Shown here: piece after piece, positions 12,724-18,274 of the stretch | Numbering within the stretch: position 1 is the stretch's first letter | Layout: the number at the start of each line of letters is the position of its first letter | Assembly (NCBI GenBank): GCA_900548565.1 | Contig: URKV01000017.1 | Location: 1 to 20,890 of the forward strand | Source: an uncultured Collinsella sp. | GTDB taxonomy: Bacteria > Actinomycetota > Coriobacteriia > Coriobacteriales > Coriobacteriaceae | DNA length: 20,890 nt | Direction of reading: 5' to 3' | Made by a program: the position numbers and the translations under genes | The notes under the pieces: generated by a model | What the model was told of the DNA's origin: nothing | The model's input: the letters and a program-made list of their open reading frames with translations, nothing else | The model's database searches: none

Positions 12724-12790
12724 AGTTGCGGTGAAATAGGGACTGTTTTTGCTGGTCAAACCGCAAAACAGTCCCTATTTCACCGCAACT
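12724..12790. repeat. 67-bp palindromic repeat, copy 2 of a family
   Basis: The perfect 26-base arms are 12724-12749 and 12765-12790. With one bulged T, pairing continues through TGC/GCA and GGT/ACC into the loop, so the element folds along almost its whole length. The outer arm AGTTGCGGTGAAATAG matches the repeat at 4115-4181. It starts 24 bases past the stop of the small gene at 12815 on the minus strand and probably serves as its transcript end. Confidence 0.9.
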
Positions 12791-12814
12791 TATTGGTGGC
12801 CTTTTGGGTGGCAC

Positions 12815-13018
12815 TTAGCGCCAGGGGTCGGCTTCGAACATCGGCTCGCGCTCGGGGCGGCGATCGCTGTAGGGATCGTAGCCGTCATCGTCCTCGTTCT
12901 CGGCACGGATGTAGGGGTCGCGCGGCTTGGGCGCCGGTTTGGGAGAAGCCTTCGGTGCGACCGGCGCGGTGGGCGCTGCCTCAGCAACCGGTGCGTGCGT
13001 CTTGTTCTCGTCTTTCAT
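12815..13018 (-). CDS. Small charged proline-rich protein, function unknown
   Basis: A 67-residue protein that I do not recognise. The first 35 residues are Ala/Pro/Lys-rich (APTAPVAPKASPKPAPKPRD) and look disordered. The second half is rich in Asp, Glu, Arg and Tyr, and ends MFEADPWR. There is no signal peptide or membrane segment. ATG 13018 is chosen because AAGGAG lies 8 bases upstream; an ATG two codons earlier is too close to that site. The gene lies 132 bases after clpB on the same strand but beyond the clpB terminator (13071-13107), so it probably has its own promoter; none is clear. The ribosome site and biased composition support a real gene. Confidence 0.65.
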   Translation of the reverse strand: MKDENKTHAPVAEAAPTAPVAPKASPKPAPKPRDPYIRAENEDDDGYDPYSDRRPEREPMFEADPWR

Positions 13019-13070
13019 CTGCATATCTCCTTGCCATGTACTCATGCTCAACATCATCGATTGTCGCACG

Positions 13071-13107
13071 AAAAAGGGCGGCGGACCCGATTGGATCCGC
13101 CGCCCTT
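13071..13107 (-). terminator. Intrinsic terminator of clpB
   Basis: The perfect 12-bp stem AAGGGCGGCGGA / TCCGCCGCCCTT (13074-13085 with 13096-13107) is followed on the minus strand by TTTTTC, partly shared with the stem. It lies 43 bases after the clpB stop. Confidence 0.92.
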
Positions 13108-13150
13108 GGCGTTTTGCGATGAGGTGCGGTTTTAAAGCCGGCCCCAAAAT

Positions 13151-15778
13151 TTACTCGGCGTCGGGGACCTCGTAGGTGGCCGCCGGCGTATTGTCGCACA
13201 CGACGGTAAAGCCGCCGTCCTTGTCGACATCGACCGTCACCTGATCGCCCTCGCGCACCGTGCCGTCGATGATGGCCGCCGCGATGGCATCGACAACCTC
13301 ACGCTGCACCAGACGCTTGAGCGGACGGGCACCAAAGACCGGATCCAGGCCGCCCACAGCAAGCATCTGCTTGGCCGCCGGGGTGATGGCAAGCGTCATG
13401 CGCTCCTTGGCCAGACGCGCGCGGACGTCGGCGAGCTGAATATCGACGATCTTTTCGATCTGCGCCATGCCAAGCGGATGGAACACCACGATATCGTCGA
13501 TACGGTTGAGGAACTCGGGGCGGAAGGTCTGAGCCATGGCCGCGTCGACCTGATGACGCATCTCCTCCTCGTCCTTGCCCGAAAGCTCGGCGATAGCCTT
13601 AGAGCCCACGTTGCTCGTCATGATGATGATCGTGTTCTTGAAGGATACCTGGCGACCCTGACCGTCGGTCAGACGGCCGTCGTCAAGCACCTGCAGCAGC
13701 ACGTTGAAGACATCCGGGTGAGCCTTCTCCATCTCGTCGAGCAAGATCACGGAGTACGGACGACGGCGCACGGCCTCGGTGAGCTGGCCGCCCTCGTCGT
13801 AACCCACGTATCCCGGGGGCGCACCGATCAGACGCTGGACGCTGAACTTCTCCATGTACTCGGACATGTCGATACGCACGAGCGCACGCTCGTCATCGAA
13901 CAGGCACTCGGCAAGCGCCTTCGCGAGCTCGGTCTTGCCTACGCCGGTGGGGCCCAGGAAGAAGAAGCTGCCGATGGGTTTGTCCGGATCGGAGAGGCCC
14001 GCACGGCTGCGGCGTACGGCCGCGGCGACGGCGGAGACCGCCTCGTCCTGGCCGATGACGCGCTTATGCAGCTCGCCCTCCAGGCCCTTGAGCTTGTCGA
14101 GCTCGCCCTGCATCATCTTGGACACGGGCACGCCGGTCCAGGCGCTCACGACCTCGGCGATCTCATCGGAGGTCACCTGTTCGTTGAGGCCCTCGCCGTC
14201 TTGCTGCTTTTGCGCCTCGAGCGCGGCCTCGGAATCCTGAATCTGCTGCTGCAGACCAGGAATCACGGAATAGCGCAGCTCGGACGCACGGCCCAGATCA
14301 CCGTTGCGCGTCGCGCGCTCCTCTTCGCTTCTGGCCTCGTCGAGCTGGCCTTTGAGCTCCTGCACGTGGTCGATAGCGTTCTTCTGGTTGAGCCAGCCGG
14401 CCTTTTGCACGTTGAGCTTTTCCTGGACCTCGGCGATTTCCTGGCGCAGGGCTTCCAGGCGCTCCTTGGAGGCGTCGTCGGTCTCCTTCATGAGCGCCTG
14501 CTCCTCGATCTGCAGCTGGGTGAGCTGACGTGTGGTGGCGTCGATCTCGACCGGCATGCTGTCGAGCTCCATGCGCAGGCGGCTTGCTGCCTCATCGACC
14601 AAGTCGATGGCCTTGTCGGGCAGGAAACGGTCGGCGATGTAGCGATCGGAGAGGTCGGCAGCCGCCACGAGCGCGCTGTCGGTGATGTGCACGCCGTGGA
14701 AGATCTCGTACTTCTCCTTCAGGCCACGCAGGATCGAGATGGTGTCCTCGACGGTGGGCTCGGAGACCATCACGGTCTGGAAACGACGCGCGAGCGCTGC
14801 GTCCTTCTCGATGTACTTGCGGTATTCGTCGAGCGTGGTCGCGCCGATCGCGTGCAGGTCGCCACGGGCGAGCGCCGGCTTGAGGATGTTGCCGGCGTCC
14901 ATGGAGCCCTCGGTGGCACCCGCGCCCACGATGGTATGGAGCTCATCGATGAATAGGATGACCTTGCCCTCGGATTTTTGCACTTCCTTGAGCACGGCCT
15001 TCAAGCGGTCCTCGAACTCGCCGCGGTACTTGGCGCCGGCGACTAGCGCGCTCATGTCAAGCTCGATAAGGTCGCGGTCGCGCAGGGTGCTCGGCACGTC
15101 GCCGGCCACGATACGCTGGGCGATGCCCTCGACGATGGCCGTCTTGCCTACGCCCGGCTCGCCGATGAGCACGGGGTTGTTCTTGGTGCGACGGGACAGG
15201 ACCTGGATTGTGCGGCGAATCTCATCGGTACGGCCGATGACCGGGTCGAGCTTGCCGGCGCGGGCCAGATCGCAGATGTTGCGACCGTACTGCTCCAGCG
15301 CCTCAAACTGCGTCTTGTCCTCGGCAGACGTCACGCGGTCATCGCCGCGCAGCTCCTCGTAGACCTGCTCGATGCGCTCCTTGGTGACGCCGGCGTCGCG
15401 CAGTACACGACCGGCCTCGCCCTTGTCCTCGGCAAGCGCCATCAGCAGATGCTCGGTCACCACAAAGCTGTCGCCCATCTTGGTGGCTTTCTTCTCGGCC
15501 TTCTCGATGACGCGGACGAGCTCATTGGAAAGACCCATCTGCTGGCCCTCGCCCGAAACCTTGGGCGCGTGGTCGATGGCATCTTGTGTGGAGCGTGCGA
15601 GCTGGGCCGGGTCGGCACCGATGCGCTCGATGATCACGGAGATATTGCGCTCGCCGGCACCGAGCAGGGCGGACAGCAGGTGAATCGGCTCCACCGCGCC
15701 GGCCTGCGCGTCGGCAGCCGTGCTCATGGCGGTCTGCAACGCCTCGCGCGACGTCATTGCTAGCTTATCGATTCTCAT
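13151..15778 (-). CDS. clpB: ATP-dependent chaperone ClpB (disaggregase)
   Basis: An 875-residue Hsp100 disaggregase that works with DnaK to pull proteins out of aggregates. The Clp_N double repeat spans about 1-145. AAA1 has Walker A GEPGVGKT (206-213), Walker B ILFIDE and the pore loop KYRGEF. The coiled-coil middle domain (about 405-525), which distinguishes ClpB from ClpA and ClpC, is present. AAA2 has Walker A GPTGVGKT, Walker B ILLDE, the pore loop GYVGYDEGG and the arginine-finger segment FLNRIDD. Length is typical (about 860-875). ATG 15778 is preceded by GAGGTGA. It is monocistronic, with a terminator at 13071-13107. The leader has a strong hairpin, but no HAIR (CTTGAGT-N7-ACTCAAG), CIRCE or CtsR box is seen, so the heat-shock control is unclear. 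Confidence 0.98.
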   Translation of the reverse strand: MRIDKLAMTSREALQTAMSTAADAQAGAVEPIHLLSALLGAGERNISVIIERIGADPAQLARSTQDAIDHAPKVSGEGQQMGLSNELVRVIEKAEKKATKMGDSFVVTEHLLMALAEDKGEAGRVLRDAGVTKERIEQVYEELRGDDRVTSAEDKTQFEALEQYGRNICDLARAGKLDPVIGRTDEIRRTIQVLSRRTKNNPVLIGEPGVGKTAIVEGIAQRIVAGDVPSTLRDRDLIELDMSALVAGAKYRGEFEDRLKAVLKEVQKSEGKVILFIDELHTIVGAGATEGSMDAGNILKPALARGDLHAIGATTLDEYRKYIEKDAALARRFQTVMVSEPTVEDTISILRGLKEKYEIFHGVHITDSALVAAADLSDRYIADRFLPDKAIDLVDEAASRLRMELDSMPVEIDATTRQLTQLQIEEQALMKETDDASKERLEALRQEIAEVQEKLNVQKAGWLNQKNAIDHVQELKGQLDEARSEEERATRNGDLGRASELRYSVIPGLQQQIQDSEAALEAQKQQDGEGLNEQVTSDEIAEVVSAWTGVPVSKMMQGELDKLKGLEGELHKRVIGQDEAVSAVAAAVRRSRAGLSDPDKPIGSFFFLGPTGVGKTELAKALAECLFDDERALVRIDMSEYMEKFSVQRLIGAPPGYVGYDEGGQLTEAVRRRPYSVILLDEMEKAHPDVFNVLLQVLDDGRLTDGQGRQVSFKNTIIIMTSNVGSKAIAELSGKDEEEMRHQVDAAMAQTFRPEFLNRIDDIVVFHPLGMAQIEKIVDIQLADVRARLAKERMTLAITPAAKQMLAVGGLDPVFGARPLKRLVQREVVDAIAAAIIDGTVREGDQVTVDVDKDGGFTVVCDNTPAATYEVPDAE

Positions 15779-15799
15779 GGAATCACCTCTCTTGGGGCG

Positions 15800-15817
15800 G
15801 CCGCCCTACGGGGCGGC
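15800..15817 (-). promoter_or_regulatory. Leader hairpin in front of clpB
   Basis: GCCGCCC and GGGCGGC pair perfectly around a four-base loop (CGTA on the minus strand). The structure ends about 11 bases before the ribosome site of clpB. It could stabilise the leader or influence translation; the stem is too GC-rich to act alone as a thermometer. Confidence 0.45.
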
Positions 15818-15856
15818 TTCACGTTGTTCGAGAAGTATTGTTGCCAGCTTTGTACG

Positions 15857-15892
15857 ATCTTATACATAAATCTAAGTCTCTATATATAAGAT
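15857..15892 (-). promoter_or_regulatory. Putative clpB promoter region with 8-bp inverted repeat
   Basis: ATCTTATA (15857-15864) and TATAAGAT (15885-15892) form a perfect inverted repeat in a markedly AT-rich island about 80-115 bases before clpB. On the minus strand TATAAG at 15863-15858 could be a -10 box; no clear -35 is seen. The repeat may be an operator for a heat-shock regulator. Confidence 0.35.
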
Positions 15893-15907
15893 TTTATGAG
15901 TGATTAA

Positions 15908-15959
15908 GAGATAGGGGCAGGCACGATCACCCACTGTGGCCTCGTCCCCTTACTATCTC
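15908..15959. repeat. Degenerate palindrome with GGGGCAGGCAC core
   Basis: GAGATAG (15908-15914) pairs with CTATCTC (15953-15959). The interior contains GGGGCAGGCAC and CGTCCCC, resembling the core of the four hairpins listed at 16182, 16986, 17857 and 18056. It overlaps the start of the next repeat. Confidence 0.45.
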
Positions 15960-16011
15960 AATCTGTAACATCTAGCGACTATTTCTGGCTCCAGATGTTA
16001 CAGATCGAGAT
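15955..16011. repeat. CTGTAACATCT palindrome, copy 1
   Basis: The 19-base arms (15955-15973 with 15993-16011) match with one mismatch, around a 19-base loop. The core arm is ATCTGTAACATCT. It is the first of a tandem set in the gene-free stretch 15779-16224 and is homologous to the copy at 17910-17966. Confidence 0.85.
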
Positions 16012-16030
16012 GAAATGACCAGCGGCAAAC

Positions 16031-16095
16031 GTTTGTCTCAATCTGTAACATCTACTCGGCAAATAGAGCTCCATCTGTTACAAATCGAGACGAAC
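16031..16095. repeat. CTGTAACATCT palindrome, copy 2
   Basis: The outer arms GTTTGTCTC / GAGACGAAC and inner arms TGTAACA / TGTTACA pair. The loop contains CTACTCGGCAAATA, which is also found in the copy at 17986-18050. Together with copy 1 it forms a composite two-hairpin unit. Confidence 0.8.
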
Positions 16096-16116
16096 AGAAG
16101 ACGCCCGAATCGAAAA

Positions 16117-16171
16117 TCTAAATCTGTAACACCAAGCCCACTTTTAGCGGCCAAGATGTTACAGATCGAGA
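16117..16171. repeat. CTGTAACATCT palindrome, copy 3
   Basis: AAATCTGTAACA (16120-16131) pairs with TGTTACAGATCG (16157-16168) except at the ends. It is followed within 11 bases by the ACCACCACAAAG hairpin at 16182. Confidence 0.75.
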
Positions 16172-16181
16172 CAGACCGAAA

Positions 16182-16216
16182 ACCACCACAAAGAGGACAG
16201 GCACCTTTGTGGTGGT
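16182..16216 (-). repeat. ACCACCACAAAG hairpin, copy 1 (terminator-like)
   Basis: The perfect 12-bp arms are 16182-16193 and 16205-16216. On the minus strand the stem runs into TTTTCGG. It lies 9 bases past the stop of the membrane protein at 16225, so it is probably that gene's terminator. The interior on this strand reads GGTGCCTGTCCTC. Confidence 0.8.
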
Positions 16217-16224
16217 CGCGGTCT

Positions 16225-16896
16225 CTACTCCTTCGCCGAACCCGTACTTCCCGATTCGCCGCTCCAGGGCATCTCATCCTCGAAGAGCCATATACGGGCA
16301 GACCCACTATCGCGTGCAGTCTGCGGGTCGGGCAAGCAGGTCTGTTCATAGGCATCTTGGATACACTGACCCATAAAATCGTTGAGCTCGGCCTGGTCGC
16401 CCTCCATGACATAGGCTGCATCGCCGGCCATGATGTAAATACCCGGACCCTCATTGCCCTCGTAACCCGGATCGTACGAGACATCACATAACTTTGCGCC
16501 GTTTGCAGTGTCCAGCTCGATGGAAGAGTGACATCCGCCAACCATGTCGTTCACTTTTGCCCGATAGGACGCATATCCGTACCAACGCTTAAATGTTTTG
16601 CCCTTGAGTAGCTCGGACGCCCTATCGATCAGGCTTGTATCCGTGGTATAGCGCATGGCCCCAAGCTGAATACTCGGATAATTGCTAATACCCAGCACAG
16701 CCGGCTGCTCATCAAAATCAACGGTAATGGTCTCGGGCTTGTCGTCGCCGGTCAGAAGTTCGACAGATTGAGCCACAGGCTTGACCAACGGCTCCGTCAC
16801 CGCAGCAGGTAGAAATGCCATACCGACAGCGCCCGCGCCAACCACAGCGATCGCAAGCGCCAAGACAATCAATCCAATACGGGCAGAACGGCTCAC
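16225..16896 (-). CDS. Membrane-anchored protein of unknown function
   Basis: About 223 residues; I do not recognise the family. A short basic N-terminus (SRSAR) precedes one hydrophobic helix (about 7-29), then an acidic, presumably extracellular domain with four cysteines and an acidic Gly/Ser-rich end (PWSGESGSTGSAKE). The start is uncertain. GTG 16896 follows GGGG by 9 bases and puts the basic residues right before the helix; GTG 16911 follows AAGG, and the frame stays open to GTG 16935. The gene is divergent from the one at 17131, of similar size and topology. Only weak resemblance between the two (SIQL/SITL followed by TD and a LLKGK/LLGQ segment) can be seen by eye. It ends in the hairpin at 16182. 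Confidence 0.7.
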   Translation of the reverse strand: MSRSARIGLIVLALAIAVVGAGAVGMAFLPAAVTEPLVKPVAQSVELLTGDDKPETITVDFDEQPAVLGISNYPSIQLGAMRYTTDTSLIDRASELLKGKTFKRWYGYASYRAKVNDMVGGCHSSIELDTANGAKLCDVSYDPGYEGNEGPGIYIMAGDAAYVMEGDQAELNDFMGQCIQDAYEQTCLPDPQTARDSGSARIWLFEDEMPWSGESGSTGSAKE

Positions 16897-16985
16897 GGCA
16901 AAACACCCCACAATGCAAACCTTCGCCACCTGCACTAATGATACCGCCAGCTAACACTATTACCAAAAGAAGCCGCGCGCTCCTC

Positions 16986-17020
16986 ACCACCACAAAGGGG
17001 ACAGGCACCTTTGTGGTGGT
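16986..17020 (+). repeat. ACCACCACAAAGG hairpin, copy 2
   Basis: The perfect 13-bp arms (16986-16998 with 17008-17020) enclose 9 bases and run into TTTTCGAC on the plus strand. It lies between two divergent genes, where no terminator is needed, so the sequence behaves like a dispersed repeat rather than a gene-specific terminator. Unless it lies in a leader, it has no obvious role here. Confidence 0.85.
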
Positions 17021-17130
17021 TTTCGACGCTAACGGTCGACCATCTCGCGCCATGAGATTAAACTTGAATTGTTCTCTGAACATATCCATTTCTGCCTATC
17101 CTCAACAGATCTTTGTCTCGAGGAGCGCAT

Positions 17131-17799
17131 ATGAAGCCGCCTCATTCCACCGGTCGCAACGTCATCGCCATTCTCGCCATACCCATCGTGATGCTCTTCC
17201 TTATCGTCATCACGCCCTTTTCTTTTGGTATCGCCTCGCCCTTCGATCTTTGCGGGATGATCGACGCCGGCTCGCGTGCCACCTCGCTCTCCTTTGTCTG
17301 CCGTGGCGTGTTCTACGAATATGCAATTCCCACCGGAAGTTGGCAGTCCAAGTTACCGTTGCTCGGCAAGGTCGACGGATGCTCCCCCTATTTCTGCCTT
17401 GAACCTCAGGCGCTAAACTATCTGATCGACGACCAGCCACTCGACTCCATCACCCTCGCCTACGACTACGCACCAAACACCGATGAGCGCCACATGAACC
17501 AAGTCCTCGACAAGCTGCTTGGACAGTGCGGGCTCACCGCGGAAGCCGGTCGAACCATCTATAGCAACCGGAAATTAAAGCGAACAGAACTCCGCCGTGT
17601 CGGAAAAATCAAAGGGCGAAACGGGGCCGCCTACTGGGATGCCTGGGCAACACGCGACAAGGGCGAATTCGGACACAGCACCTATATGGTCACTGTCTAC
17701 ACCAAAGACGGAATTAAGGACAATGTTGACGATTTCGCGTCATCCAAACTCGGCATCCCCAAAACAACCAAACCCGCCAGCCCGGATGAAATCCTGTAG
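17131..17799 (+). CDS. Membrane-anchored protein of unknown function
   Basis: A 222-residue protein that I do not recognise. After a 10-residue polar N-terminus comes one long hydrophobic helix (about 11-33). The remainder is presumably outside the membrane. Four cysteines lie between residues 41 and 95 (in DLCGM, FVCRG, DGCSPYFCLE), which would suit disulfides. A region with NQVLDKLLGQCGL and a basic stretch (SNRKLKRTELRR) follows. ATG 17131 is chosen because AGGAG lies 5 bases upstream; a longer in-frame TTG start at 17113 would overlap that ribosome site. The gene is flanked on both sides by repeated hairpins and is divergent from a protein of matching size and topology. Confidence 0.75.
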   Translation: MKPPHSTGRNVIAILAIPIVMLFLIVITPFSFGIASPFDLCGMIDAGSRATSLSFVCRGVFYEYAIPTGSWQSKLPLLGKVDGCSPYFCLEPQALNYLIDDQPLDSITLAYDYAPNTDERHMNQVLDKLLGQCGLTAEAGRTIYSNRKLKRTELRRVGKIKGRNGAAYWDAWATRDKGEFGHSTYMVTVYTKDGIKDNVDDFASSKLGIPKTTKPASPDEIL

Positions 17800-17856
17800 G
17801 GACGCTCATTAGAATGTCGTTCAACGAGCACGGCAACATCGAGCTCGCCCCCCCAC

Positions 17857-17887
17857 CACCACAAAGGGGACAGGAGCCTTTGTGGTG
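17857..17887 (+). repeat. ACCACCACAAAGG hairpin, copy 3
   Basis: The perfect 11-bp arms CACCACAAAGG / CCTTTGTGGTG (17857-17867 with 17877-17887) enclose GGACAGGAG. It lies 57 bases past the stop of the gene at 17131. On the plus strand the tail is ATCTTCGG, a decayed version of the TTTTCG seen after the other copies. Confidence 0.8.
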
Positions 17888-17909
17888 ATCTTCGGCCCCG
17901 GCGTTCACC

Positions 17910-17966
17910 ATCTCAATCCATAACATCTAGCGGCCGTTTTTGGGTCCAGATGTTACGGATCGAGAT
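17910..17966. repeat. CTGTAACATCT palindrome, copy 4
   Basis: The 19-base arms (17910-17928 with 17948-17966) have two mismatches. Relative to copy 1 the left arm changed CTG to CCA and the right arm CAG to CGG. One of those changes keeps the pairing (T-A to C-G), a hint that the fold is maintained. Confidence 0.8.
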
Positions 17967-17985
17967 GAATTGTTCAGCGGTGCCC

Positions 17986-18050
17986 GTTTATCTAGATCTG
18001 TAACAACTACTCGGCAAATAAGGGTCTACCTGTTACAGAACGAGACAAAC
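17986..18050. repeat. CTGTAACATCT palindrome, copy 5
   Basis: The arms are 17986-18005 and 18031-18050, containing TCTGTAACA / TGTTACAGA and GTTT / AAAC. The loop has CTACTCGGCAAATA as in copy 2. Copies 4 and 5 are in the same order and spacing as copies 1 and 2. Confidence 0.8.
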
Positions 18051-18055
18051 CGCGG

Positions 18056-18090
18056 ACCACCACAAAGGTGCCTGTCCCCTTCGTGGTGGT
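18056..18090 (+). repeat. ACCACCACAAAGG hairpin, copy 4 (inverted core)
   Basis: The 13-bp arms (18056-18068 with 18078-18090) have one mismatch. The interior reads GGTGCCTGTCCCC on the plus strand, the reverse of copies 2 and 3. It is again followed by TTTTCGAC. Confidence 0.8.
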
Positions 18091-18097
18091 TTTCGAC

Positions 18098-18128
18098 AAA
18101 AAGAAGCCGCCCCGACAACAGAGGCGGC
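18098..18128 (-). terminator. Intrinsic terminator downstream of the hydratase gene
   Basis: On the minus strand GCCGCC (18128-18123) pairs with GGCGGC (18111-18106) around 11 bases and is followed by TTCTTTTTG. It lies 147 bases past the hydratase stop, beyond the 22-bp inverted repeat at 18185-18258. Confidence 0.75.
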
Positions 18129-18184
18129 ATCAAGCAAGTCTATTTATTAGCGTCCCTCAAGACCCAACGAGAGCGCATAAACGT

Positions 18185-18258
18185 AGCCCGGGGCTTACCC
18201 TTTCCCGAACGCGACCCTCGCGAAGCGCGTGAGCGGGCGGGAAAGGGTAAGCCCCGGG
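18185..18258. repeat. 74-bp hairpin with 22-bp perfect arms
   Basis: Arms 18185-18206 and 18237-18258 are exact reverse complements and begin GCCCGGGGCTTACCC. The 30-base loop can fold again through CTCGCG / CGCG-T-GAG. It lies 16 bases past the hydratase stop codon on the minus strand. No T run follows, so it looks like a repeat element or RNA-protecting structure rather than the terminator itself. Confidence 0.9.
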
Positions 18259-18274
18259 CGGACAATTAAGTGCG

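Noticed and set aside
13478..14956. 492-residue plus-strand open frame
   Set aside because: It is antisense to the ClpB ATPase domains.
15955..18050. Possible CRISPR array
   Set aside because: The repeated units are long palindromes with similar loops, in two groups 1.8 kb apart. They are not short identical repeats with unique equal-length spacers, and no cas gene is present.
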